Shown: piece by piece, positions 35,727-45,567 of the stretch
Position numbering within the stretch: the first letter of the stretch is position 1
Layout: each line of letters starts with the position of its first letter
From: Paenibacillus sp. DMB5
GTDB lineage: Bacteria > Bacillota > Bacilli > Paenibacillales > Paenibacillaceae
Direction of reading: 5' to 3'
Length of the DNA stretch: 64,000 nt
Assembly (NCBI RefSeq): GCF_001517085.1
Contig: NZ_LRAC01000155.1
Coordinates: forward strand, 1-64,000
Translations under genes and position numbers: made by a program
The notes under the pieces: model-generated
Databases searched by the model: none
The model's input: only the letters and a program-made list of their open reading frames with translations
Told to the model about the DNA's origin: nothing

Positions 35727-36701
35727 ATGGAAAAGGCAAACCGTTTTCTGATGATTTTTGGACGAGGCCGGGAACTGGAGAAGAAGGATGGGGGACTGCG
35801 AAAAGGCGGGCTGCTGGACAGGCTGGATCGTCTGAGTGATACTTCGACAGCCTATCTGTATTTAATGCCTACGATGACACTTATTTTGTTAACAGTAATT
35901 GTGCCGATGCTATACGCGCTGTTCATCTCATTTAGCAAAGTCGCTTTTACTCAAGGCAGCATGACCTATGATTTTGTCGGACTCAGCAATTACATGCAGC
36001 TTCTGCGCGACGCCCGTTTTCCGGATGTGCTCTCCAACACTGTGTTCTTCACTGTCACCAAGGTCGTAACTACGCTGGCTATCGCCTTCGGCATTTCACT
36101 GACCATATATTTCGGGGTATGGGGGGCAGGTTTTTTCAAACGGATCTTCCTGATTCCCTGGGCGCTCTCCAATGTAGTCAATTCCCTGATGTGGCAATGG
36201 ATGTACAGCGGAGATTACGGCATCTTTAACGAGATCCTGCTGAGACTTGGTTTTATTGATGAATATCAAATGTGGCTGGTCAATGTACATACGGCCATGT
36301 CGGCCGTTTTATTCGCGGATATATGGAAGAGTGTCCCCTATGTGGCCTTGCTGCTGCTGGCAGCCATGCAATCTATCCCCAGAGAGCTGCACGAAGCGTC
36401 CAAAGTGGACGGCGGCGGCCCGATAACCGCTTTCTATCATATCATTTTGCCTCATATCAAACCTGTCATCATGGTTCTGCTCGTCATTGAGACGATGTGG
36501 ACTTTACGGGTGTTCGACCTGATCTGGCTGCTTACCAAAGGCGGGCCGCAGGACAGCACCATGACCCTTAACGTATTCGCCTATGAACAGGCATTCCGCA
36601 ACTTCGACCTCGGCTATGGAGCCGCAATCAGCTACTGCATTACGATTTTGACTCTGATATTCACCTTTTTCTATATGAAAACACTGAAAGTAGAGAATTA
36701 A
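35727..36701 (+). CDS. ABC transporter permease, MalF/UgpA type
   Basis: A 324-residue CUT1-type permease with six helices (the first about 50-75). The EAA loop that contacts the ATPase is HEASKVDGGGPITAFYHIILPHIKP, with the typical E-A-x-x-x-D-G-x-x-x-x-x-x-F spacing. GGAAGGAGGA precedes the start. It pairs with the MalG-type permease at 38065 and the binding protein between them. No ATPase gene is in the cluster; CUT1 systems of Bacillales often share an MsmX-like ATPase. Confidence 0.92.
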   Translation: MEKANRFLMIFGRGRELEKKDGGLRKGGLLDRLDRLSDTSTAYLYLMPTMTLILLTVIVPMLYALFISFSKVAFTQGSMTYDFVGLSNYMQLLRDARFPDVLSNTVFFTVTKVVTTLAIAFGISLTIYFGVWGAGFFKRIFLIPWALSNVVNSLMWQWMYSGDYGIFNEILLRLGFIDEYQMWLVNVHTAMSAVLFADIWKSVPYVALLLLAAMQSIPRELHEASKVDGGGPITAFYHIILPHIKPVIMVLLVIETMWTLRVFDLIWLLTKGGPQDSTMTLNVFAYEQAFRNFDLGYGAAISYCITILTLIFTFFYMKTLKVEN

Positions 36702-36735
36702 TCAAGAATCCATGGATACGAGAGGAGATTGCAGG

Positions 36736-38027
36736 ATGAAAAAGGAATGGTGGAAACGGAAGAAATTCCCGGCAATTGCAGGATTGGCATTGGTTACGGT
36801 GGTTTCGGGCTGTAGCGGATCAAATGCCGGAGACAACGGCGAAGCAGGCGCAGCGGATGACGATGATAAAGGGGAGATTACCGTTTTGTATGTCGAGACC
36901 AGTTCTGGCAGGATCAGGCTAAGGAATTTGAGCAGGTCTCCGGCATTAAAGTCAATTATGAAGTGGTGAACTTTACCGAGCAGCATGACAAGCTGGCCAC
37001 CGCCTTCGCCGGCGGAAGCACGGAATATGACATTGTGCATGTCCGTGATGATTTTGTAGCAGAATTTGCCCCGAAAGGTTTCCTCACCCCGCTGGATGAT
37101 CTCATTACAGAAGATATGAAAGCTAACATTTCCGAAAGCTACTTTACTCCGATGATGAATGGCGGACAGATCTATGGATTTCCCCGCTACCTGTGGCCGT
37201 GGCAGTTCTATTACAACAAGGCGCTGTTTGCTGAGGCAGGCATAGAGAATCCGCCGGCAACCTGGACCGAGTTTAACGCTGTTGCCGAGAAGCTGAAAGC
37301 CAAGGGAATAACGCCTTATGCCGAGCCTTGGGGCGAAACCTTCTCCTATACACCGTTTATTGTTCATCTGCGGTCAGAGGGCGGGGAATTCTGGGATGAG
37401 GAACAGGATCTGCCGACCTTTAACAGTCCGGAGGGGGTACGGGCGCTTCAGTTCATGGCAGATATGAATCTGAAAGACAAAATCATCAGTCCGCAATCTG
37501 TGCAGTATGACAGTACTGCGCCATTAGCTGATGCTTTTGCACAGGGGACGATTGCCATGATGATGAATGCCCCGCATACCTATCCTTTAGCCAACAATCC
37601 GGAAACCTCCAAGATTACAGGACAGGTTGGGGTAGCCCTGGTGCCGGGAGCCGAGCTTAAGACTGCCTCCTATGCCGAGACAGGCGGCCTTGCGATTCCG
37701 GCAGGCTCGAAGAACAAGGAGCAGGCGATGGAATACATCAAATTCGTGACTTCTACGGAACAGGAAAAAGCTATGGCAATCGGCATAGGACGGATTCCTG
37801 TGGATAATGTGGCGCTGCAGGATGCTGAGGTGCAGGAAGCGAATCCTCATTTTGCTTCTGTAGCGGAGCAAATGGAGTACCCTTACGGAATGTTCAAGCA
37901 TGAAAAGGCCGCTGCGATTTCCACTGAAGTGTCCAGACATATTTCGGCTGCCGTTGCCGGCCGGGAAACTCCTGAAGAAGCGCTGAAAGCTGCCGAAGCT
38001 AACGTGCTGAAGATTATCGGGAAATAA
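36736..38027 (+). pseudogene. Extracellular solute-binding lipoprotein (family 1), frameshifted
   Basis: The binding protein of the CUT1 importer. The signal peptide ends at lipobox VVSGC (Cys26), then comes an acidic linker. Frame one breaks after ITVLYVET, and frame two continues with QFWQDQAKEFEQVSGIKVNYEVVNFTEQHDKL. A single C missing at 36899-36900 explains it. The rest is a full two-lobed protein: QIYGFPRYLWPWQFYYNKALF, NPPATWTEFNAVAEKLKAKG, and the C-terminal SIS-rich helices. The start at 36736 follows AGAGGAG. The ligand is inferred to be a nucleoside-like compound because of the downstream enzymes. Confidence 0.85.
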
Positions 38028-38064
38028 CGGGCGCTGCACAGCTAATAACGAGGAGGTACGGAAT

Positions 38065-38916
38065 ATGAATCACACGGCAACGCCCAAACGTACCCTCCGG
38101 CGTGCTGTTAAAGGCATTCTGGTTCGGGGCATTTCGCTCAGTCTGATGTTATATGTGCTCTTTCCCTTTCTGTGGCTGGTGCTGTCCAGCGTGAAGCTTC
38201 CTGTAGAACTGCTGTCGCGCCCGCCTGTCATCATCCCGGAAAAGCTTACGTTGAAATATTATGCCAACCTCTTTGAGAACGGTTCGTTTATGACGGCGGT
38301 ATGGAACAGTCTGATCGTTGCCGGGTTTACCACCCTGCTGTCACTCGTTCTGGGCGTGTTCGCTTCCTACGTGTTCGCAAGGCTGAAGTTTCCCGGCAGG
38401 AAGACTGTATTTCTGACGATACTCGGCTCACAGATGCTGCCGCAGATGGCTTTGCTGATTCCGTTGTTTATATTGATGCGGATGACCGGCTTGCTGTACA
38501 GCTTTCAAGGCCTGGTGCTGGCGTACATTACCTTTTCGCTGCCTTATGTCGTATGGATGTATTACTCCTTTCTACAGTCTTTGCCGCATGAAATCGAGGA
38601 GGCTTCCCGGATAGACGGCTGTACCCGGCTGCAATCCATCTTCAGGATTATGCTGCCGCTGTCCGCAACGGGCCTTACGGCAACTGGAGTATTTGTCTTC
38701 ATCGGAGCATGGAATGAATTTCTGCTCGCTTCGGTACTTACCGATTCCGGGAGCAGAACGCTTCCGTCGCGTATTTCCGAATTTATCGGCCAGGACCGCA
38801 TCGCCTATGAGCTGATGTTCCCGGCCGGGGTAATCTCCTGCATTCCTGTTCTGGTGCTGGTGCTGTATTTTCAGAAATATATCGTTCAAGGCCTGACGGA
38901 AGGCGGAGTGAAATAA
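38065..38916 (+). CDS. ABC transporter permease, MalG type
   Basis: A 283-residue CUT1 permease with six helices. The EAA motif is EIEEASRIDGCTRLQSIFRIMLPLS. The N terminus (SLMLYVLFPFLWLVLSSVK) is typical of MalG proteins. The start follows GAGGAGG. It forms the heterodimer with the permease at 35727. Confidence 0.92.
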   Translation: MNHTATPKRTLRRAVKGILVRGISLSLMLYVLFPFLWLVLSSVKLPVELLSRPPVIIPEKLTLKYYANLFENGSFMTAVWNSLIVAGFTTLLSLVLGVFASYVFARLKFPGRKTVFLTILGSQMLPQMALLIPLFILMRMTGLLYSFQGLVLAYITFSLPYVVWMYYSFLQSLPHEIEEASRIDGCTRLQSIFRIMLPLSATGLTATGVFVFIGAWNEFLLASVLTDSGSRTLPSRISEFIGQDRIAYELMFPAGVISCIPVLVLVLYFQKYIVQGLTEGGVK

Positions 38917-38964
38917 TCAAGTCCTGATGAAAGCACCATATTCTGAACAAGAAAGGGATCCCTT

Positions 38965-40311
38965 ATGAGAGAACCGGCAGATTTATTAATTACAGATTGC
39001 AGCCTCATGACACCTGAATTCGATATTCTGGACAACCAGTACGTAGCCATCCGGGACACCCTGATTATCGCGATTGGCAAGGCGGAAGAGATCAAGGACA
39101 AGTATGAGCCGAAGGAGGTCCTTGAGGGCAGGGGCAAGCTGCTTATGCCCGGGCTGGTGGATGCCCATACGCATACCTGCCAGCAATTCCTGCGGGGCCG
39201 GACTCTTGGCGAATATCCGATGATCTGGTCGCGGATCCTCGTGCCGTTCGAGAGCAGCCTCAGTGAAGAGGATACTTATCTGGGGGCACAGGTAAGCTGT
39301 CTGGAGATGCTGAAATCAGGCACAACCTCCTTTGCTGAATCCGGCGGAGTACATATGCACAAGGTGGCCGAAGCGACGATCGAATCGGGACTTAGGGGTG
39401 CAATTACCTGTTCGACTATGGACACAGGCCCGTTCATACCTGAGTCCATGCTGGCATCATCGCCTGGGGAGGCCGCTTCACGGATCGAGGAGCTGTACCG
39501 CGCCTATAATGGTGCGGGTGAAGGGCGGCTGCGTATCTGGTTTGCACTGCGGCAGGTAATGACAAGTACACCGGCTCTGATCACTTTAATGGCAGATAAG
39601 GCCAGAGAGTATAATGCCGGGCTGCATGTTCACCTTGCCGAACACCGGGATGAGGTCAGCTACTGTCTGCAGAATTACCAGAAAAGACCTGCAGAGGTGT
39701 TCGACCAGTTCGGCGCACTCGGCCCTAATATGCTGGCAGCGCACAATGTTGTTCTCTCCGATGGCGAGATTGCCCTGATGAAGGAGCGCGGCGTCAAGGT
39801 TGTTCACTGTCCGAGAAGCAATTTCGGCAGTCATGGCTTTCCAAAAACACCTACACTGATGCAGCAGGGACTGTCCATCGGAATGGGCAGCGACGGAGCG
39901 GCAGGCTCAAGCCTCAGCCTGTTTGATGAAATGCGTGTTTTCCGTTCCGGACTTCATGCCTTCTGGGGATTGCCGATTTTTGATCCGGTCGTTATTCCGG
40001 CGCATGAGCTGATCCGGATGGCTACGAGCGGCGGCGCACAGGCACTGCAGATCGAAGATCAGATCGGTACGATTGAGATCGGCAAAAAAGCGGACCTGAT
40101 CCTGATTGATATCAATCAGCCTCATATCAGTCCGACTCACCGGATGATCCCTACCATTGTGGAATCCGTGAACGGCAGTGATGTCCGCGATTCAATTATC
40201 AATGGAGAAGTCGTAATGAAGGATCGTCAGGTCCTGACCATGGATGAAGAGAAGATTCTTTACGAAAGCGGCAGGGCGCTGCCCCGTGTAGCTGTTAGAG
40301 CGGGTATATAG
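38965..40311 (+). CDS. Amidohydrolase, SAH/MTA-deaminase-like (ATZ/TRZ family)
   Basis: A 448-residue metal-dependent deaminase. It has the HxH pair in GLVDAHTHTCQQFLRG (about 66), the third His in HVHLAEHRDE, the fourth in LAAHNVVLSDGE and the catalytic Asp in MGSDGAAGS. The fold and motifs match the ATZ/TRZ group, which includes 5-methylthioadenosine/S-adenosylhomocysteine deaminase, guanine deaminase and chlorohydrolases. Next to a nucleoside hydrolase and an importer, deamination of an adenosine-like nucleoside or base is most likely; the exact substrate is open. GAAAGGGA precedes the ATG. Confidence 0.88.
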   Translation: MREPADLLITDCSLMTPEFDILDNQYVAIRDTLIIAIGKAEEIKDKYEPKEVLEGRGKLLMPGLVDAHTHTCQQFLRGRTLGEYPMIWSRILVPFESSLSEEDTYLGAQVSCLEMLKSGTTSFAESGGVHMHKVAEATIESGLRGAITCSTMDTGPFIPESMLASSPGEAASRIEELYRAYNGAGEGRLRIWFALRQVMTSTPALITLMADKAREYNAGLHVHLAEHRDEVSYCLQNYQKRPAEVFDQFGALGPNMLAAHNVVLSDGEIALMKERGVKVVHCPRSNFGSHGFPKTPTLMQQGLSIGMGSDGAAGSSLSLFDEMRVFRSGLHAFWGLPIFDPVVIPAHELIRMATSGGAQALQIEDQIGTIEIGKKADLILIDINQPHISPTHRMIPTIVESVNGSDVRDSIINGEVVMKDRQVLTMDEEKILYESGRALPRVAVRAGI

Positions 40312-40355
40312 GATATCCCGGGTGTAGGATGAGATCATCAACAGGAGTGTGAGAA

Positions 40356-41300
40356 ATGAGTAGCCGTAAAATTCTTATGATAGATACCGATACTGCCGGC
40401 GATGATTGTACTGCACTGCTGCTGGCGCTCCGCTGGCCGGATGTGGAAGTCAAAGCGATTACAACTGTAGCGGGAAATGTTCCCCTGGCGCTGTGCACAC
40501 GCAATGCGCTGACCACACTGGAGATCGCGGAACGCCCGGATGTTAAAGTCTATCCCGGAGCGGCCAAGCCGCTGATGCGGGAGCTGTTCACTGCAGAGCA
40601 TATTCACGGCTCAGACGGAATGGGCGGAGCTAATTTTCCTGAACCTGCACTTAAGCCCGAGCAGGAGCATGCGGCGCTGGCCATCATCCGTCTGATCAAT
40701 GAGTACCCCGGAGAAATCGAGATGATTGCACAGGCGCCGCTTACCAACCTGGCCCTGGCCTATTCACTTGATCCTTCTATTGCCGGAAAGCTGAAGCATT
40801 TGTGGGTGATGGGCGGGGCGAACAATTTCATGGGCAATGACAGTCCGGCTGCGGAGTTTAATTTTCTCGTGGATCCCGAGGCCGCTCATATTGTTGTTCA
40901 CGCCGGCTTTAATCTCACGATGGTCGGATGGGATGTATGCCAGCGGAATCCGGTGATGGTGGAGGAGCATTTCCGGAAGATCGAGGCCATGGGCACCGGC
41001 TTTGCCGGCTTTTATATGAAGGTGCTGAAGACAGGCATGGAGCTCGGGCTGAAGCGGGGCGGCGGGCGCAGAATCTCCCATCCGGATACGCTTACGGTAG
41101 CTATGGCGATTGATAACCGGGTTATGGCACGTTCAAGCCGTTTTTATATTGATGTCGAACATAAAAGTGAGCTGACCAAAGGGTACAGCCTGGTTGATCA
41201 GAATGGCATACTGAACAAAGAGCCTAATGCGGAAGTATGTATGGAGGCAGACCTGGAATTGTTCCGTGAGATGGTATTTTCGCTGCTGGAGCAGAAGTAG
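40356..41300 (+). CDS. Inosine-uridine-preferring nucleoside hydrolase
   Basis: A 314-residue nucleoside hydrolase, cleaving the N-glycosidic bond to give base and ribose with a calcium ion. The N-terminal Asp cluster reads DTDTAGDD (10-17), against the usual DTDPGxDD. Further ligands are in MGGANNFMGND and HPDTLTVAMAID. AGGAGTG precedes the ATG. The change of Pro-Gly to Thr-Ala is outside the metal-binding Asp residues, so activity is expected. It follows the deaminase by 44 bp. Confidence 0.9.
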   Translation: MSSRKILMIDTDTAGDDCTALLLALRWPDVEVKAITTVAGNVPLALCTRNALTTLEIAERPDVKVYPGAAKPLMRELFTAEHIHGSDGMGGANFPEPALKPEQEHAALAIIRLINEYPGEIEMIAQAPLTNLALAYSLDPSIAGKLKHLWVMGGANNFMGNDSPAAEFNFLVDPEAAHIVVHAGFNLTMVGWDVCQRNPVMVEEHFRKIEAMGTGFAGFYMKVLKTGMELGLKRGGGRRISHPDTLTVAMAIDNRVMARSSRFYIDVEHKSELTKGYSLVDQNGILNKEPNAEVCMEADLELFREMVFSLLEQK

Positions 41301-41319
41301 TCCGAAGGGAGTGGCATCA

Positions 41320-42081
41320 GTGGAAGAACAAGTCTCTTGGGAATCTGAACAATATATTGTCATTGCAGGCGTTGTTGCCAGGTGCAGGGCCCGCATTTTT
41401 GGCGGGCAAAAGTTTTATGTGCAATATCCCTACGATGGCAGTGTCAGGGCTGTTAACCGGGAGTCCGGCGGCACCGCTGATGTAGAGAGCTATGTATTCA
41501 GCAGCAAGGAAGCCGCGCAGCAGGCTGTTCTGGGACAGACACTCAATCCCTGTGCACTGACCTGGCAGGCGTTCGGGCTTCCGGCCATATATTTGGCAGG
41601 CTTTCACGTATTCCGTCCTGATGCGGTAGAGGAGGGACGGAGGATGCGGGAAAGCTGCCGCAAATACGGGTTTGAAGGGCTTTTTCCGCTGGATAAAGAG
41701 AACTATGACAATCTGGGGCAAAGGGATACGGCTGCAATGATCTTTCATGCTAACGATGGCCTGATCCGTGAAGCGGATATTGTTATGGCCAATCTGAACC
41801 CCTTTCGCGGCGCTGAACCGGATTCAGGTACGGTATTCGAATGCGGGCTTGGATATGCGCTCGGCAAAAAGCTGTATGGGTATATTGCGGATGGCCGGAG
41901 TATGAGTGAACGGCTTGGGGCCTCTATAGATCCCGTTACAGCACTGTATAGTGACGGCATGCATGTGGAGGATTTTGATCTGCCGCTGAATCTGATGCTT
42001 GCGGTGCCGCTGAATATTGTCATTGGCGGGCTTGAGGAATGCCTGATCAGAGCGCAAAAGGATTATTATGGGGCAGGCTGA
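41320..42081 (+). CDS. Nucleoside 2-deoxyribosyltransferase-like protein with N-terminal extension
   Basis: A 253-residue protein starting at GTG (GGGAG eight bases before). From about residue 85 it is a nucleoside 2-deoxyribosyltransferase domain: IYLAGFHVFRPDAVEEG, D153 in ADIVMANL, D168 and the nucleophile E174 in DSGTVFECG. The D168-E174 spacing equals D92-E98 of the Lactobacillus enzyme. The first 80 residues (YIVIAGVVARCRARIFGGQKFYVQYPYDG) form a beta-rich domain not part of the canonical enzyme. Nucleobase exchange or hydrolysis of a modified nucleotide is the likely reaction. Last gene of the series. Confidence 0.8.
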   Translation: MEEQVSWESEQYIVIAGVVARCRARIFGGQKFYVQYPYDGSVRAVNRESGGTADVESYVFSSKEAAQQAVLGQTLNPCALTWQAFGLPAIYLAGFHVFRPDAVEEGRRMRESCRKYGFEGLFPLDKENYDNLGQRDTAAMIFHANDGLIREADIVMANLNPFRGAEPDSGTVFECGLGYALGKKLYGYIADGRSMSERLGASIDPVTALYSDGMHVEDFDLPLNLMLAVPLNIVIGGLEECLIRAQKDYYGAG

Positions 42082-42136
42082 GTTTTCGCTGAAATGAATG
42101 CCAGGCTCCGGCGTAAGGGCACAAGCCTGCTTATAC

Positions 42137-42177
42137 AAACCCGGTCTCCTTCAATGCAATCTGAAGGGCCGGGTTTC
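42137..42177 (+). terminator. Terminator of the nucleoside gene series
   Basis: AAACCCGG and CCGGGTTT form the outer stem, with CCTTCA/TGAAGG as an inner stem. Only a short T tract follows. Confidence 0.65.
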
Positions 42178-42214
42178 TATGTCTAATCCTCCGTTATCGA
42201 ACCGAAGTCAGTGA

Positions 42215-43225
42215 CTATGGTATGGTTCGCTTAGGCTTGCATACACCACCTAATAAAGCAGGGATGTTTTTTTGGTTTTCAGCAAGCCACATCATTTCCT
42301 TAGCGAAGCGGGCTGGCGGTACACTATGCTGATTCATATTAGCATGAATCCACCATGTGCTTTCCATATACCACAACAACTGTAATGAATATGTTAAATA
42401 GCCCTCTGCCACGTTCTGTTCCTCGCTGTACCCTTCCATAAATGCCGAAGCCAGGGAGATATCTAAATGATCATCTAAGGCACAAGATATAACAGCACGG
42501 GCTACATCAAGTTGCGGATAGTCATACTTTAGCCGGTCGAAATCCAGAATGGCACTTAATCCGTTGTCATTAAATAAAAGATTATCTACCCAAAGGTCAC
42601 GATGTGCCCATCCTGCTTGAAGGAAATCGAGTATGTCCATATCCATTTCTTCTGTTGCCTTTATTTGAGTTTCTATATCAGCAAGCAGCTGAGGTTTACC
42701 AGCTTCCCTGGTCTTTTCCCTGACTAAGCTCCAATGTGCTAAACGCTCCTCGCGGCTTGGAGGAATAAATTGCGGACTATTCTTAATGCCAAGTGTCCCG
42801 TCATTTAATAGTCGGTGCATTTTTCCTGTTGCCCGGCCTAAATCGTATATTTGGCAGGCATTGGTCTTACCCGGCAGAATTAATATGCCCTGGCAATATT
42901 CCATCACCATGAAGAGCTCACCATTATCCGATTCAAGCAAAATACTTTCATTGTGGGATAACAGCCTAGGGCACGCCAGACCTTGGTCATGCAATCTAAT
43001 CTGCTGAGTGAATGCAAACAATAGCTCCTCAGGGTTAAATAATTTATATCTTTCTTTGTTGTATTGTTTAACTAAAAACTCTCCTGCCTCAGTCGTTACT
43101 TTCCATTTTAAGTTTAACCAGCCTCGTTTTATTGAGGTCGTTTCAATTACATTCAAACCAAATAAACGTTGAAAGGTTGTTATTAGGTCATCCAGGATCA
43201 TTTCCTCTGCTGATATAGCCTCCAT
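42215..43225 (-). CDS. Aminoglycoside phosphotransferase (APH) family kinase
   Basis: A 336-residue protein-kinase-like phosphotransferase. The ATP-site Lys is in GEFLVKQYN, the catalytic loop is HRDLWVDNLLF, and the metal Asp is in AILDFDRL. The family covers antibiotic kinases and homoserine, choline and spore-coat (CotS-like) kinases. The sequence is closest in style to the CotS/YutH-like and homoserine-kinase-like groups, but no substrate can be set. The gene is noticeably more AT-rich than its neighbours, which may hint at transfer. Confidence 0.8.
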   Translation of the reverse strand: MEAISAEEMILDDLITTFQRLFGLNVIETTSIKRGWLNLKWKVTTEAGEFLVKQYNKERYKLFNPEELLFAFTQQIRLHDQGLACPRLLSHNESILLESDNGELFMVMEYCQGILILPGKTNACQIYDLGRATGKMHRLLNDGTLGIKNSPQFIPPSREERLAHWSLVREKTREAGKPQLLADIETQIKATEEMDMDILDFLQAGWAHRDLWVDNLLFNDNGLSAILDFDRLKYDYPQLDVARAVISCALDDHLDISLASAFMEGYSEEQNVAEGYLTYSLQLLWYMESTWWIHANMNQHSVPPARFAKEMMWLAENQKNIPALLGGVCKPKRTIP

Positions 43226-43379
43226 ATGGGTCAGCTCCGATATTTATAATGTATATGTTAATATTCCTTATGGAGACTTATATAACCTTCTCGGATAAAC
43301 GCTTCAGAAACAGGAGACACCCGAAGGCCTTGATGGTATTCTGGAATAAATTCTTAAATAACAAGGGGGCTGGGTATCG

Positions 43380-43646
43380 ATGCAAAGGATTATCGGAATG
43401 TACAAACAATTTTTGTGGGAGCCTCTGTGGTTTAAAATTCTGATTATAGCTTCCTTGCTTGCTGCAGTGGTATTCAGCAGTTCGTTTTTTGCGGATCACG
43501 GGTATTATCAGAGTATTGCCAAAATAGCAGCCGCCATTTTTTTTGGGGCATACGGGATCAGATTCAAGTCTAATACCCGGATTGCCGGTATCTTTTTTGG
43601 AGCAGCAGCCCTATGTGTATTTCTGTCCTGGACTTACTTGAACTGA
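43380..43646 (+). CDS. Small membrane protein, unknown family
   Basis: An 88-residue protein with three hydrophobic stretches (about 16-38, 45-60 and 66-85). It has a basic, aromatic N terminus (MYKQFLWEPLWFK). AAGGGGG lies upstream of the ATG at slightly long spacing. No domain is recognised. It stands alone between an APH kinase and pnuC. Confidence 0.6.
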   Translation: MQRIIGMYKQFLWEPLWFKILIIASLLAAVVFSSSFFADHGYYQSIAKIAAAIFFGAYGIRFKSNTRIAGIFFGAAALCVFLSWTYLN

Positions 43647-43773
43647 ATATTAAGGTTAAGCGGCCTTCGTCCGGTTTTTTGCACGGGATGGGGGCGTTTT
43701 TATTTTGCCGATAATAAGGTCTTGAAGTAGATCTGGAAATTTCTCCTTGCATTCTGCCGGAGCCTCTGCTAAA

Positions 43774-43800
43774 TTGATATTAACAAAATGTAATTATCAA
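43774..43800. promoter_or_regulatory. Candidate operator upstream of pnuC
   Basis: TTGATA (43774-43779) and TATCAA (43795-43800) form an inverted repeat with a 15-bp spacer in an AT-rich stretch. It could be the site for the NrtR-like regulator encoded at the end of the operon. Confidence 0.35.
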
Positions 43801-43853
43801 ATAGTTAATATGTACTCAACTCAGGATATGTAGAGAAAATGGAGGTATGCTTC

Positions 43854-44531
43854 ATGAGCAAAGCTACAGGGAACTGGAAGTGGTTCGAAATCGTCTGGCT
43901 GATCGTATTTTCGGCAATAGGGGTACTTTTCACATTACTGTCCAAGGATTCATTCTTTGGCTTTACGGTATTTATCACCGGGGTGCTGTGTGTGGTGCTT
44001 ACCGCGAAGGGGAAGCTGATGAGCTATGTGTTCGGGATGTATAATACATTCGGTTATGCGTATCTGGCCTATGTTAATGGATTGTTCGGGGAAGTGCTGC
44101 TGAATCTGCTGTTTTTTGTCCCGATGAACATTGTCGGCTTCTACATGTGGAGTAAGAATTTTCAGGGCGGTAAGCTGGCGATGCGGCAGCTGGAGGTTAG
44201 AGGTATGCTTCTGGTTGGAGCTGTCTGTATCTCCGGGTTCCTGCTGTTAGGCTACGGTCTGTCGTTCATACCCGGGCAGAACTCGCCGTATATTGATGCC
44301 CTGACCACTGTATTGTCGGTCGTTGCAACGATCCTGATGGTGCGCAGATTCAAGGAGCAGTGGCTGGTCTATATTGTGCTGAATATGTTCACGGTGCTGC
44401 TGTGGGCAATCCGGACATCGGAGGGGAGCAGCGAAGGTCCGCTGATGATCGTCATGTGGAGCGCCTATCTGCTCAACGCGGCTTACGGCTACTATAACTG
44501 GAACAAAGGTGCGAAGGAGGCGCTGGCATGA
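43854..44531 (+). CDS. pnuC: Nicotinamide riboside transporter PnuC
   Basis: A 225-residue membrane protein of the PnuC family, which imports nicotinamide riboside by facilitated diffusion driven by its later phosphorylation. Seven hydrophobic segments are visible. The family signature around FVPMNIVGFYMWSKNFQGG is clear. The start at 43854 follows GGAGG at eight bases. Its stop overlaps the nadR start (ATGA), so the transporter and kinase are coupled. Confidence 0.93.
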   Translation: MSKATGNWKWFEIVWLIVFSAIGVLFTLLSKDSFFGFTVFITGVLCVVLTAKGKLMSYVFGMYNTFGYAYLAYVNGLFGEVLLNLLFFVPMNIVGFYMWSKNFQGGKLAMRQLEVRGMLLVGAVCISGFLLLGYGLSFIPGQNSPYIDALTTVLSVVATILMVRRFKEQWLVYIVLNMFTVLLWAIRTSEGSSEGPLMIVMWSAYLLNAAYGYYNWNKGAKEALA

Positions 44532-45534
44532 AAACACTTGGACTGACACTGGGCAAATTCGCCCCGCTGCATAAAGGCCATCAGTATATGATCGAAACGG
44601 CGCTGCAGGAGGTAGATGAGCTCATTGTGGTGATCTATGAAACGGCGGTATCTCCTATTCCGCTGCACATCCGGGCGGGCTGGATCCGCAAGCTGTACCC
44701 GGCGGTCCGGGTGATCGAGGCCTGGGACGGTCCGGACGGCTATTCCGACGACAGGGAGCATGAGATCCGTGAGGAGCAATATATCCTGGGACTGTTAAAA
44801 GGAGAGCAGGTAACCCACTTTTATTCCAGCGAGTTCTACGGCAAGCATATGAGCATCGCTCTTGGTGCGGCAGACCGGCGGGTGGATGAAGCCCGTTTAA
44901 AAGTACCGGTATCAGCCACAATGGTCCGTTCCGATCCCTATAAGTACCGGGATTATGTCAGTGATCTCGTATACCGGGATTTAATTACGAAGGTCGTCTT
45001 TGTGGGAGCAATGTCCACCGGTAAATCCACCATTACCGAAGCGCTGGCCCGGCGGTACCGGACGGCTTATGCCAGTGAATACGGGCGTGATTATTGGGCA
45101 GAACATCAGGTGGACCGCCGGATCGGACTTGAGGCTTTTGACGAAATTGCAGCCGGCCATATAGAGCGGGAGGAGCAGGCGCTGCTTGCGGCGGACCGGT
45201 ATCTGTTTGCCGATACGAATGCGATCACGACCTATATGTATGCGCTGGATTATCACGGGCAGGCCCCGGAGCTGCTGACCCGGCTCGCTCTGGAGAATGC
45301 GCAGCGGTATGATCTGTTTTTTCTGTGCGACGACGATATTCCTTACGATGATACGTGGGACCGCAGCGGGGACCAGAAGCGGCATGTGTTTCATAAGCAG
45401 ATCATTGCTGATCTGCAGGCACGGCGGATTCCGTACATCACGCTAAGGGAAGCCTTGAGGAGCGGATGCGCAAAGTGGATGAGGTGCTGGCGAAATTCAC
45501 GCCTTATAGCAACTATTTCGGTGGACAGGTATAG
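44528..45534 (+). pseudogene. nadR: NadR-type NMN adenylyltransferase / ribosylnicotinamide kinase, frameshifted near the end
   Basis: A bifunctional enzyme of about 335 residues. The N-terminal nucleotidyltransferase has GKFAPLHKGHQ (1-170). The C-terminal RN kinase has Walker A FVGAMSTGKST (about 158). Together they turn nicotinamide riboside into NAD. The frame runs intact until about 45447, then goes wrong. The other frame restores EERMRKVDEVLAKFTPYSNYFGGQ, ending at 45534. One G lost from a run at 45447-45449 explains this. Without correction the protein ends 16 bp later with an unrelated tail. It lacks the N-terminal repressor HTH of enterobacterial NadR. Confidence 0.88.
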
Positions 45535-45567
45535 TAGTAGTAATAGATGAATGAGGGGGCAGCGGCA

